Of a DNA stretch of 64,000 bases, positions 9,658-19,042 are shown piece after piece (positions within the stretch are counted from its first letter, which is position 1; each line of letters begins with the position of its first letter). The notes under the pieces are model-generated. The model did no database searches. It was given only the letters and a program-made list of their open reading frames with translations, and was not told the DNA's origin. The stretch lies in assembly GCF_900113485.1 (NCBI RefSeq), contig NZ_FOPM01000001.1, positions 289,831 to 353,830 on the forward strand. Reading direction: 5' to 3'. The position numbers and the translations under genes were made by a program. This DNA is from Methylobacterium gossipiicola (GTDB taxonomy: Bacteria > Pseudomonadota > Alphaproteobacteria > Rhizobiales > Beijerinckiaceae).

Positions 9658-9716
9658 CGACTCTCGCGCCGGCCGCGTCGCCTTGGACGAAGCGGCCGTC
9701 AGCAGGGAGATCGACC

Positions 9717-10028
9717 GTGCCGCAGGGTGACAAGTCGCGCTACACCGACAAGCAGGTGCGCAAGGCCGAGCACATCGCTGAATCCTACGAAGCGCGCGGT
9801 GTCCCCGAAAAGGACGCCGAGGCGCGGGCCTGGGCCACGGTCAACAAGGATGACGGCGGCGGTAAGAAGCCCGGCGGCTCGGGACGCGGCCGCTCCACCG
9901 GCCATCCGGCGGCCCACAAAGGCGGCGCGGCCGGGGGCAAGGCCGCCGCCGCCCGCACGCCGGAACAGCGTTCGGCCTCGGCGAAGAAGGCCGCCGAGAC
10001 CCGCAAGCGCAACGCCGCGAAGGCGTAA
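9717..10028 (+). CDS. Small basic plasmid-stabilisation-like protein
   Basis: A 103-residue, strongly basic protein. The N-terminal third (SRYTDKQVRKAEHIAESYE, RGVPEKDAEARAWATVNK) is a recognisable conserved block annotated in many proteobacteria as plasmid stabilisation-like, although no function is established. The rest is a Gly/Lys/Ala-rich tail ending in AKKAAETRKRNAAKA, reminiscent of histone-like nucleic-acid-binding tails. The start is GTG at 9717 with AGGGAGA about 6 nt upstream. It is convergent with icd. A possible stress-type promoter lies upstream, but I cannot confirm regulation. Confidence 0.75.
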   Translation: MPQGDKSRYTDKQVRKAEHIAESYEARGVPEKDAEARAWATVNKDDGGGKKPGGSGRGRSTGHPAAHKGGAAGGKAAAARTPEQRSASAKKAAETRKRNAAKA

Positions 10029-10059
10029 GGCGCGGCGCTCTCGCACCGCGCGCCGTTTC

Positions 10060-11271
10060 TCAGGCCATGGCGGCCTTGAGGTTCTGATCGACCTTGTCGA
10101 GGAAGCCGGTGGTCGAGAGCCAGCGCTGGTCCGGGCCGACGAGGAGCGCCAGATCCTTGGTCATGAAGCCGGCCTCAACGGTGTCGATGCACACGGTCTC
10201 GAGCGTCGAGGCGAACTTCGCCAAGGCGGCGTTGTCGTCGAGCTTGGCCCGGTGGGCGAGGCCGCGGCTCCAGGCAAAGATCGACGCGATGGAGTTCGTG
10301 GAGGTTTCCTTGCCCTTCTGGTGCTCGCGATAATGGCGGGTCACCGTACCATGGGCGGCCTCGGCCTCGACGGTCTGGCCGTCGGGGGTGAGGAGCACAG
10401 AGGTCATGAGGCCGAGCGACCCGAAGCCCTGTGCCACGGTGTCCGACTGCACGTCGCCGTCATAGTTCTTGCACGCCCAGACGTAACCGCCCGACCATTT
10501 GAGGGCCGAGGCCACCATGTCGTCGATGAGGCGGTGCTCGTACGTGATGCCGGCGGCATCGAACTTCGCCTTGAACTCGTTCTGGAAGACCTCCTCGAAC
10601 AGGTCCTTGAACCGGCCGTCATAGGCTTTCAGAATGGTGTTCTTGGTCGAGAGGTAGACAGGGTACTTGCGGTTCAGGCCGTAATTCATCGATGCGCGGG
10701 CGAAGTCGCGGATCGATTCGTCGAGATTGTACATCGCCTGGGCGACGCCGGCGTCCGGGAACTTGAAGACTTCCTTCTCGATGACCGTGCCGTCGTCGCC
10801 CTCGAACTTGATGGTCAGGCGGCCCTTACCCGGCACCTTGAAGTCCGTGGCCTTGTACTGGTCACCGTAGGCGTGGCGGCCGACCACGATGGGCTGGGTC
10901 CAGCCCGGCACGAGGCGGGGCACGTTCTTGCAGATGATAGGCTCGCGGAAGATCACGCCGCCGAGGATGTTGCGGATCGTGCCGTTGGGCGACTTCCACA
11001 TCTCCTTGAGGTTGAATTCCTTCACCCGCTGTTCGTCGGGGGTGATGGTGGCGCATTTCACGCCGACGCCGTGGCGCCTGATCGCCTCGGCCGCCGCGAC
11101 GGTGACCTGATCATTCGTGGCATCGCGATGCTCGACGCCGAGGTCATAATAGTCGAGGTCGATGTCGAGGTAGGGGTGGATGAGCTTGGTCTTGATCTCG
11201 CTCCAGATGATCCGGGTCATCTCGTCGCCGTCGAGTTCGACGACGGGCTTGGCTACCTTGATCTTATCCAT
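10060..11271 (-). CDS. icd: NADP-dependent isocitrate dehydrogenase
   Basis: Oxidatively decarboxylates isocitrate to 2-oxoglutarate in the TCA cycle, making NADPH. The 403 residues match the dimeric type (shared with eukaryotic IDH1/2 and most alphaproteobacteria): N-terminal [14 protein letters not shown], the substrate region [20 protein letters not shown], the metal-binding [18 protein letters not shown], and the cofactor motif [19 protein letters not shown]. The start is the ATG at 11271, where the family N-terminus MDKIKV begins; an upstream in-frame start at 11310 would add 13 unconserved residues. GGAAGG lies upstream. It is divergent from the Fae paralogue. Confidence 0.95.
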   Translation of the reverse strand: MDKIKVAKPVVELDGDEMTRIIWSEIKTKLIHPYLDIDLDYYDLGVEHRDATNDQVTVAAAEAIRRHGVGVKCATITPDEQRVKEFNLKEMWKSPNGTIRNILGGVIFREPIICKNVPRLVPGWTQPIVVGRHAYGDQYKATDFKVPGKGRLTIKFEGDDGTVIEKEVFKFPDAGVAQAMYNLDESIRDFARASMNYGLNRKYPVYLSTKNTILKAYDGRFKDLFEEVFQNEFKAKFDAAGITYEHRLIDDMVASALKWSGGYVWACKNYDGDVQSDTVAQGFGSLGLMTSVLLTPDGQTVEAEAAHGTVTRHYREHQKGKETSTNSIASIFAWSRGLAHRAKLDDNAALAKFASTLETVCIDTVEAGFMTKDLALLVGPDQRWLSTTGFLDKVDQNLKAAMA

Positions 11272-11492
11272 CGCGTCTAAGGCCTTCCTCAAGAATCCGG
11301 GGGGCCCCATGCAAATGCCGTGCGGCCGCGGGCAGGGTCATAGCGCGAGCGTTCCGACGACGAAAGACGGCGGACGCCCCTGGTGCCGTGACAGGGGAGG
11401 GGATCTGTCAGACGCGCTCCGGGGCTGGACATTCGCGGCGCGAGGAGGGATTCCGCTGCCGTCATCTCTCAGGATGAAGACGGAGAACCCCC

Positions 11493-12041
11493 ATGAGCGA
11501 GCGCATCATTCTTCGGGCCGGCGAAGCCCTGGTGGCGGGCGGCCCGCCCAACACCGCGTCTGAGCCCGAGGTGATCATCGGCGAACTCGACGGTCCCGTC
11601 GGCACGGCGCTCGCCACCCTCACGGGCGATCAGGTGGTCGGTCACAGCCGGGTCTTCGCGCTCCTGAACACCGACATCATGGTCCGCCCCGTGACCCTGT
11701 GCGTGTCCAAGGTCAGCGTCACCGAATCGAAGTATACCTCGATCCTCATGGGCACGGTGCAGTTCGCCATCGCCAACGGCGTCCTCGACGCCGTGCGGGC
11801 CGGATACATTCCCAAGGAGAAGGCCAACGATCTCGGCATCATCTGCTCGGTCTGGCTCAGCCCCGGCGTGATCGAGGCCGATACGGTGGACCACAAGGCC
11901 CTCTTCGACATCCAGCGCAGGGGCATGACCGAGGCCATCCGCAAGGCGATGACCAACGAGCCGTCCATCGACTGGCTCCTGGAGAATCAAGACAAGATCA
12001 TGCACAAATACTATCAGATGGGCCTCGACGGGAAGATCTAA
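11493..12041 (+). CDS. Formaldehyde-activating enzyme (Fae) paralogue
   Basis: A 182-residue member of the Fae family. True Fae condenses formaldehyde with tetrahydromethanopterin in the methylotrophic C1 pathway. The family skeleton is clear: GEALV near residue 10, VIIG at 27-30, KVSVTES, IANGVLDAVRAGYIPKEKAN, and the C-terminal IRKAMTNEP. Aligned from memory to M. extorquens Fae, the active-site His22 falls on Glu24 here (context TASEPEVIIG), so ordinary Fae catalysis is doubtful and this may be a divergent Fae2/Fae3-type protein acting as sensor or binding protein. An RNA methyltransferase gene starts 5 nt after the stop, so the two are co-transcribed. Confidence 0.85.
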   Translation: MSERIILRAGEALVAGGPPNTASEPEVIIGELDGPVGTALATLTGDQVVGHSRVFALLNTDIMVRPVTLCVSKVSVTESKYTSILMGTVQFAIANGVLDAVRAGYIPKEKANDLGIICSVWLSPGVIEADTVDHKALFDIQRRGMTEAIRKAMTNEPSIDWLLENQDKIMHKYYQMGLDGKI

Positions 12042-12046
12042 CGCCG

Positions 12047-12787
12047 ATGTCGTCCGCGCCCGTCGTCATCCTCGTCGAGCCGCAGCTGGCCGAGAACATC
12101 GGCATGGTTGCTCGCGCCATGGCCAATTTCGGGCTGTCCGAGCTTCGCCTCGTCGCCCCGAAGAATGGCTGGCCGAAGAAAGGCGTGCGCGAGGCGGCGT
12201 CGGGCGCCACCCATGTCCTCGACGGCGCGGTCGTGTACGCGACCGTCGGGCAAGCCATCGCAGATCTCAACTACGTCCTGGCGACGACGGCGCGCGAGCG
12301 CGGGCAGATGAAGCGTGTGACCGGCCCCGACGAGGCCATGCGCGACGTCGCCACCCGGACGGGGCAGCGGGTCGGCATTCTGTTCGGGCGCGAGCGAGCG
12401 GGCCTCAGCAACGATGAGGTGTCGCTGGCCGATGCCATCGTGACGTTCCCGGTCTCGCCGGACTTTCCGTCCCTCAACCTCGCACAGGGGGTGCTGCTCG
12501 TCGGCTACGAGTGGCGCCGGGCGGCGGGTCTGGCGCAGTTGCCCTTCTCCGGAGAGATGCTGTCTCCGCCCGCGACCCGCGAGGCCATGGCTTCCCTCGT
12601 GGGGACCCTCGAGGAGAGCTTGGCGGAAGCCGGGTTCTATCCACCGGAGAAACGCGAAATCATCGCCCGCAACATGCGCGACATGTTGCATCGCATGGCG
12701 ATGACGGAACAAGACGTGCGAACCCTGCGCGGCGCCTTGAAAGCTCTCCACGGGCGCCGCTCCCGCGTCGCCTCGCCACGGCCTTAA
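12047..12787 (+). CDS. TrmJ/TrmH-family RNA 2'-O-methyltransferase
   Basis: A SPOUT-class SAM-dependent methyltransferase of 246 residues. The N-terminal PVVILVEPQLAENIGMVARA and the trefoil-knot motifs ILFGRERAGLSNDEV and FPSLNLAQGVLLVGYEW place it with TrmJ, which methylates the ribose of residue 32 in certain tRNAs. The C-terminal helical extension (FYPPEKREIIARNMRDMLHR) is also TrmJ-like. The exact target is inferred. It starts 5 nt after the Fae paralogue, an unexpected partner. No signal peptide or membrane segment is seen. Confidence 0.88.
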   Translation: MSSAPVVILVEPQLAENIGMVARAMANFGLSELRLVAPKNGWPKKGVREAASGATHVLDGAVVYATVGQAIADLNYVLATTARERGQMKRVTGPDEAMRDVATRTGQRVGILFGRERAGLSNDEVSLADAIVTFPVSPDFPSLNLAQGVLLVGYEWRRAAGLAQLPFSGEMLSPPATREAMASLVGTLEESLAEAGFYPPEKREIIARNMRDMLHRMAMTEQDVRTLRGALKALHGRRSRVASPRP

Positions 12788-12824
12788 GCTCTCAGCCACG
12801 TTTCAATGCGAGGGTGTGAGGACG

Positions 12825-15140
12825 ATGTCGAGCAACCGTCTACACCCGATCGGCGGCGAATTCGTCGACCGGGATCAGGAAGCCCTCTTCCAGGCGGATC
12901 GCCTGCCGGAAACAATCCGGCATGTCCGGCTGATCCTGATCTTCTCGGTCATCATGAACAGTCTATTTCTGTTCAGCGATGCCCGGTTCTACGGCACCTC
13001 CCATTTCCTGCCGGCCATCGGCGCGCGGCTCATGGTGATCGTCGCCTCGTTCGTGGCCGTCTGGGCCATTCGCACACGCAAAAACTTCCCGTCGCTCCAG
13101 CGGGTGATGGTGATCTGGCAGGCCATCAGCGCCATCGGGGTGGGATATCTGTGCACCACGCGCTCGAACATCGCCCTGTTCGTGCTCCTGATGCTGCCGG
13201 CGCTCTACATGCTCGCCGTCCCAACGAGCTTCCGCTGGACGGTACTCTCGGGGGCCTTCTGCACCTTCGCTCTGCTCTGCGGGTACCTCCTACCGACGCC
13301 GATTCCCGACACGGCCCTCGGGGTCGTGATGTCGACCTGCATGTCGAACGCGCCGATCCTTCTGTTCGTGATGCGCTGGAACCGGTTGCGGCGTCTCGAA
13401 TGGACTGCGGCCCGGGCAGCGGGGCGCGCCAACGCCGAACTCGCCGAGAGCCGGAAGCTGTACGAGACCATGTTCCGGGCCGTGCCCGTACCGATCGTGG
13501 TGTCGCGGCAATCGGACGGGCAGTTCGTGAGCATCAACGACGCCGGAATGAAGTTTTTCCGGATCCCGGACGGTGGCAGTATCGCGCGGTACAACACCCG
13601 TGAGATGGTTCCGTTGGCCGAGCGGCGTCGCCTTCAGGGGATTCTGGACACGCACGGCTCGGCCCGTGATCAGGAAATCGCCATCACGGTTCAGGATGGC
13701 TCCCGTCGCGACATCCTGCTGTCCATCGAGGCGGTGCAGGCCGATGGGGTGCCCTGCACCGTTTCCAGCCTGGTGGATATCACCAGCCGGAAAGCGATGG
13801 AGGAGCGCATCCGGATCGCGGCGAACCACGATGTTCTCACGGGCCTCGCCAACAGGGCCCTGTTCCAGGCGAGTCTCGACGAGGCCCTGGCGCAGGCGCG
13901 CGATGGCGATGCGGTCGGGCTGATCCTCATCGACCTCGACGCCTTCAAGGAGGTCAACGACACTCTGGGGCACGATGCCGGTGACATCCTCCTCAAGGAA
14001 GTCGGACGCCGCCTCAGCGAGGTGATCGAACCGGATGACCTCGTCGCACGGCTGGGGGGCGACGAGTTCGTCGTCATCGCCCGGAGCCCGTCAGGCCCAG
14101 AGGGCAAAGACCGCGACCTCGTCGCCCTGAGCGAACGGATTCTCGCCACCCTGCGCCCACCCATCGCAATTCGGGGCCGCATCGTCGCGCCGCGCGGCAG
14201 CCTTGGCATCGCCGCCTATCCCGCACATGCCGACAATGCGGCCGATCTGTTCACCAATGCGGATCTCGCCCTTTACGCCGCCAAGGCCGCGGGCCGGAAC
14301 CGGGCGAACGTTTTTGAGCCGGGGCTGCGCGCCGTCATCGAGGATCGGGTCACCGTCACGCGGGAGATGCGATCGGCCCTTCAGACCGGTGAACTTTTTC
14401 CCCATTACCAGCCGAAGGTCGACCTTGCGACGGGGCAGATCATGGGCTTTGAGGCCCTGGCGCGTTGGCAGCATCCGAGCCGGGGCCTCCTGATGCCTTC
14501 CGACTTCGCCACCGTGTTCGACGATCCCGAGATCGGCATCGAAGTGGGGCAGACGCTCCGCCGGCAAATCTTCGCGGATGTCGCCCGTTGGATCGAGCTT
14601 GACCTTCATCCGGGGCGGGTGTTCCTGAATCTATCCTCGGCGCAGTTCGCGCAAAACGACCTCGCCAGCGTGCTGCTGGCGGACATCGCGTTCGTCGGGC
14701 TCACATGCGATCGCATCGGGATTGAGGTAACCGAGACCGTGCTGCTTGCTGGGAATGGCAATCGGGTCGGACCGATCCTCGACGCCCTTCACGCGGCGGG
14801 CATCCGTATCGCCCTCGACGATTTCGGAACGGGTTACGCCTCCCTCACTCACCTGAAGCAATTCCCCGTGGACGAGATCAAGATCGACCGCAGCTTCGTG
14901 CAGGATCTCGAACGCGATCCCGACGACGCGGCCATCGTTGCCGCAGTCCTGCAACTCGGGCAAAGCCTGGGCCTCGATGTCACCGCCGAGGGGGTCGAGA
15001 CAGAGGCACAGGCTCGTTTTCTACTGATGAAGGGGTGCGGTCTCGCCCAGGGCTACCTCTACGGCAAGCCGGTGCGGGGCGAATGCGTCCCGCACCTTCT
15101 CGAGCGCTTCGAAGCCGGAGACGTCCTGGCGTTCGGGTGA
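12825..15140 (+). CDS. Membrane GGDEF-EAL cyclic-di-GMP protein with PAS domain
   Basis: A 771-residue signalling protein. Residues 35-185 hold about five or six TM helices forming a sensor-like membrane domain. A PAS-like domain follows (about 210-325), then a GGDEF diguanylate cyclase domain with intact GGDEF at 411-415, and an EAL phosphodiesterase domain with EAL at 543-545 and DDFGTGYASL near 665-674. Both catalytic signatures look intact. The RxxD inhibitory site expected five residues before GGDEF reads EPDD, so product inhibition may be lost. The start is the ATG at 12825 (GAGG just upstream); a GTG at 12816 is possible. No partner gene is adjacent. Confidence 0.9.
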   Translation: MSSNRLHPIGGEFVDRDQEALFQADRLPETIRHVRLILIFSVIMNSLFLFSDARFYGTSHFLPAIGARLMVIVASFVAVWAIRTRKNFPSLQRVMVIWQAISAIGVGYLCTTRSNIALFVLLMLPALYMLAVPTSFRWTVLSGAFCTFALLCGYLLPTPIPDTALGVVMSTCMSNAPILLFVMRWNRLRRLEWTAARAAGRANAELAESRKLYETMFRAVPVPIVVSRQSDGQFVSINDAGMKFFRIPDGGSIARYNTREMVPLAERRRLQGILDTHGSARDQEIAITVQDGSRRDILLSIEAVQADGVPCTVSSLVDITSRKAMEERIRIAANHDVLTGLANRALFQASLDEALAQARDGDAVGLILIDLDAFKEVNDTLGHDAGDILLKEVGRRLSEVIEPDDLVARLGGDEFVVIARSPSGPEGKDRDLVALSERILATLRPPIAIRGRIVAPRGSLGIAAYPAHADNAADLFTNADLALYAAKAAGRNRANVFEPGLRAVIEDRVTVTREMRSALQTGELFPHYQPKVDLATGQIMGFEALARWQHPSRGLLMPSDFATVFDDPEIGIEVGQTLRRQIFADVARWIELDLHPGRVFLNLSSAQFAQNDLASVLLADIAFVGLTCDRIGIEVTETVLLAGNGNRVGPILDALHAAGIRIALDDFGTGYASLTHLKQFPVDEIKIDRSFVQDLERDPDDAAIVAAVLQLGQSLGLDVTAEGVETEAQARFLLMKGCGLAQGYLYGKPVRGECVPHLLERFEAGDVLAFG

Positions 15141-15280
15141 GCCTTCGCATCAGGAGCCTCCGTGGAGGCGGGCATGATGCGAACGCCGGTCGGCGCCTTC
15201 AGAATGGCAGCGCGCGGTTGTTCGAAAGGGCCGCGCGAGCTTGTCGATTGAGCGACCGCTTCGTTCGAGCGGACGCCGGA

Positions 15281-16576
15281 TCATTCCGCCTGTGCGAGAG
15301 CCTGTTCGATATCGGCGATGAGATCCTCGGCGTTCTCCAGCCCAATGGAGAGTCGCACGGTCTCGGGGCCGACGAGGGCGGCGGCCTTCTCGTGCGGAAG
15401 CAGTTGCCGGTGCGTCGTCGTCGCCGGATGGATCGCCAGGGACTTGATCTCGCCGATATTGACCAGATGCGAGATGAGCTTGAGGCTCATGATGAAGCGC
15501 TTCGCCGCCGCCTCGCCGCCCTTGAGCGCGAAGGTGAAGATCGAACCCGGTCCCTCCGGCACGTATCGCGTGGCCAGGGCCTCTCCCGCTTGGCCGGGCA
15601 GGGCGGGATAGCTGACCCATTCGACGGCCGGATGATCCCGCAGGAAGCCGGCCACCGCCTTGGCGTTGGCGCAGTGGCGCGCCATGCGCAGGGGCAGCGT
15701 CTCGATTCCCGTGAGCGTCAGGAAGGCGTTCATGGGTGAGAGGCCGGGGCCGAGCTCACGCAGGCCGAACAGGCGACAGGCCACGGCGAAGCTGAAGTCC
15801 GGGAACCGCTCGGTGACGACGAGGCCGTCGTAATCCTCCCACGGTTCAGCGACGAGGTTATAGCGGTCGGGCTGCGCCGCCCAGTCGAACCGGCCGGCGT
15901 CGCAGATCACCCCGCCGATGGTCTGGCCGGAGCCGCCGAGAAACTTCGACGTCGAGTGCATGACGATATCGGCGCCGTGCTCGATGGGCCGGATCAACGC
16001 CGGGGACGCGAGGGTGTTGTCGACGATGAGCGGCAGCTTGTGGCGCCGCGCCACCTCGGCGATGCCCGCGATGTCCATGACGGTGGCGCAGGGGTTGACG
16101 ATGGATTCGCAGACGATGGCCTTCGTCCGGGGCGTGATCGCCGCTTCGAAATCCGCCGGGTCGAGGCCCTTGGCGAATTGTGCCTTCATGTCGTAGCGGC
16201 CGTCGAGGCGGTTGATGAGGCCGAGCGAACCACCGAACAGGCGCGGTGACACGACGTAGGCGTCGCCGCTCTTCATCAGCGTCATGAGAATGAGGAGGAG
16301 GGCGGACTGCCCGGACGAGACCGCCACGGCGGAGGCCGCGCCTTCGAGGGCGGCGACGCGGCGCTCGAGGGCGGCCACCGTCGGGTTCGAGCCGCGCGAG
16401 TACGAGAAGCCCGTGCGCCGCATGGCGAAGATGTCGGCCGCCTGCTCCGTCGATTCGAAGACGAAGCCGTTGGTGAAATAGATCGGCTGCGCTCGCGCGC
16501 CGGTGGCGGGATCGGGGGCGGCGCCGGCATGGATGGCGGCGGTGGCGAAGCGCTGGGGTCTGGTCTCGGTGGCCAT
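15281..16576 (-). CDS. O-acetylhomoserine sulfhydrylase-like PLP enzyme (copy 2)
   Basis: A 431-residue Cys/Met-metabolism PLP enzyme (MetY/MetZ group), expected to make homocysteine or methionine precursors from O-acyl-homoserine and sulfide or a thiol. The PLP lysine is Lys211 in HSTSKFLGGSG. Substrate and cofactor contacts are visible in YSRGSNPT (near 59), SSGQSA (87), and the C-terminal LSIGLEN. It is clearly paralogous to the gene at 17143-18423 but diverged, with the YFTNGFVF substitution where copy 1 has YQTASFVF. A receiver-domain gene lies 20 nt upstream in the same direction, so they may share a transcript. The acyl donor is not determinable. Confidence 0.88.
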   Translation of the reverse strand: MATETRPQRFATAAIHAGAAPDPATGARAQPIYFTNGFVFESTEQAADIFAMRRTGFSYSRGSNPTVAALERRVAALEGAASAVAVSSGQSALLLILMTLMKSGDAYVVSPRLFGGSLGLINRLDGRYDMKAQFAKGLDPADFEAAITPRTKAIVCESIVNPCATVMDIAGIAEVARRHKLPLIVDNTLASPALIRPIEHGADIVMHSTSKFLGGSGQTIGGVICDAGRFDWAAQPDRYNLVAEPWEDYDGLVVTERFPDFSFAVACRLFGLRELGPGLSPMNAFLTLTGIETLPLRMARHCANAKAVAGFLRDHPAVEWVSYPALPGQAGEALATRYVPEGPGSIFTFALKGGEAAAKRFIMSLKLISHLVNIGEIKSLAIHPATTTHRQLLPHEKAAALVGPETVRLSIGLENAEDLIADIEQALAQAE

Positions 16577-16596
16577 GGGGCCTTCTCGGCTGGGGG

Positions 16597-16980
16597 TCAG
16601 GCGGCGCGGTGCACGAAGGCGCGCAGGGTCCGCACGAGGGTCGAGGGTTCGTAGGGCTTGGGGATGAAGCGGGCGCCCTCCGGCATGTCGTTCGGGCCGG
16701 GGGTGCCCATTCCGGAGACGACGAGGACGGGGATCGCGGGCCAGCGATGGGCGACGAGACGGGCCAGGGCGAACCCGTCCATGGAGCCGCGCGGCATGTC
16801 GACATCGGTCATCAGGACGCCTACGTCGTCGCGATTCTCCAGCACCGTCAGGGCCTTGTCGGCATGTGGCGCTTCCAGGACCGTGAAGCCCGCATCCGCC
16901 AGGGTGTCGGCCGCCTCCATCAGGAGCAGGCCGTCGTCTTCCACGAGCAGCACGACGGGGAGGTCTGGGGAGTGCGTCAT
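16597..16980 (-). CDS. Single-domain response regulator (receiver only)
   Basis: A 127-residue CheY-like receiver with no output domain. The acidic pair (VEDD, about 13-16), phosphoacceptor Asp59 (in MTDVDMP), switch Ser89 (VVSG) and Lys108 (FIPKPY) are all present, so it should be phosphorylatable. The GSMDGFALARLV helix resembles the stand-alone receivers common in Methylobacterium. The ATG at 16980 is chosen over an upstream TTG. It sits between two O-acetylhomoserine sulfhydrylase genes on the same strand, 20 nt before copy 2, with no histidine kinase near. The partner kinase and role are unknown. Confidence 0.85.
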   Translation of the reverse strand: MTHSPDLPVVLLVEDDGLLLMEAADTLADAGFTVLEAPHADKALTVLENRDDVGVLMTDVDMPRGSMDGFALARLVAHRWPAIPVLVVSGMGTPGPNDMPEGARFIPKPYEPSTLVRTLRAFVHRAA

Positions 16981-17142
16981 CGGCAACCGGACGATCTCAC
17001 GCGAGGAAAGGCCGGGGCCTATTCCCCGTCCTCCGCGCCGTCAACAACGGGCGCCGGACCGGGATCGTTTCACCGGCGCGGGGATGACCCTCCGCGCCGG
17101 CGCACGGGCGCCTGGGACGGGGAACGCTCCGGCCCGCCACGA

Positions 17143-18423
17143 TCATGCCGACAGGGCCGCGTCGAGGTCTTCGATGAGGTCGGCCGGATCCTCGAGGCCG
17201 ATGGAAAGGCGCACCACTTCGGGGCCGGCCCCGGCGGTGATCTTCTGCGGATCGGTGAGCTGACGATGGGTGGTCGAGGCCGGGTGGATCACGAGGGAGC
17301 GGGTGTCGCCGATATTGGCCAGATGCGAGAACAGCTGCAGATTCGACACCAGTTTGACGCCGGCGTCGTAGCCACCCTTGAGGCCGACCGTGAATACGGC
17401 GCCGGCTCCGTTCGGCGAGTAGCGCCGGGCGAGGGCATGGTAGCGGTCGCTCTCCAGGCCCGGATAGCTGACCCAGGCGACGGCCGGATGCGTCGACAGG
17501 TGGGTGGCGATGGCCAGCGCGTTGTCGCAGTGGCGCTGCATCCGCAGCGGCAGGGTCTCGATGCCGTTGAGGATGAGGAAGGCGTTGAATGGCGCCAAGG
17601 CCGGGCCGAGGTCGCGCAGCCCCAGCACCCGGATGGCGATGGCGAAGGCAAAATTCCCGAAGGTCTCGGATAGCACCATCCCGGCATATTCCGGCCGGGG
17701 CTTCGACAGGGCCGGATAACGGTCGTCGCCGGCCCAAGTGAAGGTGCCGCCATCGACCACGAGGCCGCCGATGGAATTTCCGTGGCCCCCGAGGAACTTC
17801 GTCGCGGAATGCACCACGATGTCGGCGCCGTGCTCGAAGGGCCGGATGAGGTACGGCGTCGCCATGGTGTTGTCGACGACCAGCGGGATGTTGTGCCGCT
17901 TGGCGATGGCCGAGAGCGCGGCGATGTCGGTGACGACGCCGCCGGGATTGGCGATGGATTCGCAGAAGATCGCCCGGGTGCGCGGGGTGATGGCCCGCTC
18001 GAACGAGGCCGGATCATCGGTGTCGGCCCAGACGACGTTCCAGCCGAAATTCTTGTAGGCGTGGTTGAATTGGTTGATCGAGCCGCCGTAGAGCTTGTTC
18101 GCCGCGACGAACTCGTCGCCCGGCTGCAGCAGGGCGTTCATGGTCAGGAACTCGGCGGCGTGCCCCGAGGCCACGGCCACCGCCGCTGTCCCGCCTTCGA
18201 GGGCCGCGATGCGCTCCTCCAGCACGGCGTTGGTCGGGTTCGTGATCCGTGAATAGATGTTGCCGAAGGCTTGGAGCCCGAACAGCGAAGCGGCGTGATC
18301 GACATCGTCGAACACGAACGAGGCCGTCTGGTAGATCGGCGTCGCCCGTGCGCCCGTCGCCGCATCGGGGGCGGCGCCCGCATGGATCGCCAGGGTGTTG
18401 AAGCCGGGCAGGCGGTCGGTCAT
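17143..18423 (-). CDS. O-acetylhomoserine aminocarboxypropyltransferase (copy 1)
   Basis: A 426-residue PLP enzyme of the Cys/Met family that forms homocysteine from O-acetylhomoserine and sulfide. The PLP lysine is Lys209 in [19 protein letters not shown] (31-38), YSRITNPT (57-64) and ASGHAAEF match canonical MetY proteins closely, better than copy 2 does. GGTFTWAG and the C-terminal LSIGLEDP are also typical. The start is well supported by GAGGAGG 6 nt before the ATG. It is the first of three minus-strand genes (copy 1, receiver, copy 2), although a 162-nt gap separates it from the receiver, so a second promoter is possible. Confidence 0.9.
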   Translation of the reverse strand: MTDRLPGFNTLAIHAGAAPDAATGARATPIYQTASFVFDDVDHAASLFGLQAFGNIYSRITNPTNAVLEERIAALEGGTAAVAVASGHAAEFLTMNALLQPGDEFVAANKLYGGSINQFNHAYKNFGWNVVWADTDDPASFERAITPRTRAIFCESIANPGGVVTDIAALSAIAKRHNIPLVVDNTMATPYLIRPFEHGADIVVHSATKFLGGHGNSIGGLVVDGGTFTWAGDDRYPALSKPRPEYAGMVLSETFGNFAFAIAIRVLGLRDLGPALAPFNAFLILNGIETLPLRMQRHCDNALAIATHLSTHPAVAWVSYPGLESDRYHALARRYSPNGAGAVFTVGLKGGYDAGVKLVSNLQLFSHLANIGDTRSLVIHPASTTHRQLTDPQKITAGAGPEVVRLSIGLEDPADLIEDLDAALSA

Positions 18424-18632
18424 GGAATCCTCCTCGGGCCGGGGGCCGCACCCGATCCGTCTAACGCCGAGCCCCAGGCCGGCGGAAGGGGGGAGCCCAA
18501 TGGTTCCGCTTAAACGAACACGCGTTCTTTATGGAGAACGCCGCAACCGAGTCAAGGCAGATGGACGGCGTGGAACCGCGCGCGGCGCCCTCGCTTGACC
18601 CCGGCAGCGAAGATTCGAGTGGGAGCGACACG

Positions 18633-18980
18633 GTGGCCGAGCACGACGACGAAGCGACGTGGAAGGCGTTCAAGGACGCCGTCAACATGACCGCCTCCGC
18701 CCTGGAGAAGTTCCTCGACACGGACGAGAGTCAGGAGGTGGGCCAGAAATCCGGCGGAAAGGGCGAATCCACGGGCCATGCGTCCGGGCGCCGCATCGTC
18801 GAACTGCTCCACACCAAGAAGGCGGATCTGACCGAGGACGACTACGCCCACATGCGCAAGGTGGTGTCTTACGTGAAGCGCCACCTCAAACAGGGTGGCC
18901 CCGACGACAAGGACGCCGTGAAGGACTCACCGTGGCGCTATTCCCTGATGAACTGGGGGCACGATCCCTTGAAGGATTGA
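18633..18980 (+). CDS. DUF3140 family protein
   Basis: A 115-residue hydrophilic protein matching DUF3140. The core reads DDEATWKAFKDAVNMTASAL, then DTDESQEVGQKSGG, GRRIVELL, a tyrosine-containing helix ending in KRHLKQ, and the C-terminal PWRYSLMNWGHDPLK. The function is unknown; related proteins are sometimes described as DNA-binding. The start is GTG at 18633 because the family begins there and GGGAGCG lies 5 nt upstream. In-frame ATGs at 18531 and 18561 would add an unconserved Ser/Glu-rich leader. It is divergent from the OAH sulfhydrylase gene. Confidence 0.8.
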   Translation: MAEHDDEATWKAFKDAVNMTASALEKFLDTDESQEVGQKSGGKGESTGHASGRRIVELLHTKKADLTEDDYAHMRKVVSYVKRHLKQGGPDDKDAVKDSPWRYSLMNWGHDPLKD

Positions 18981-19042
18981 CGCCCTCGGCGATGCTCGCA
19001 CCAATCGGCCGCCGGCGTTTCGCATCTTCACCGTCGGTCGGG

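Noticed and set aside
15155..15169. Terminator hairpin GCCTCC-GT-GGAGGC after the GGDEF-EAL gene
   Set aside because: Loop too small for a stable full stem and no T tract.
18531..18632. Longer N-terminus for the DUF3140 protein from ATG 18531 or 18561
   Set aside because: The added residues are unlike the family start and the GTG at 18633 has the best ribosome site.
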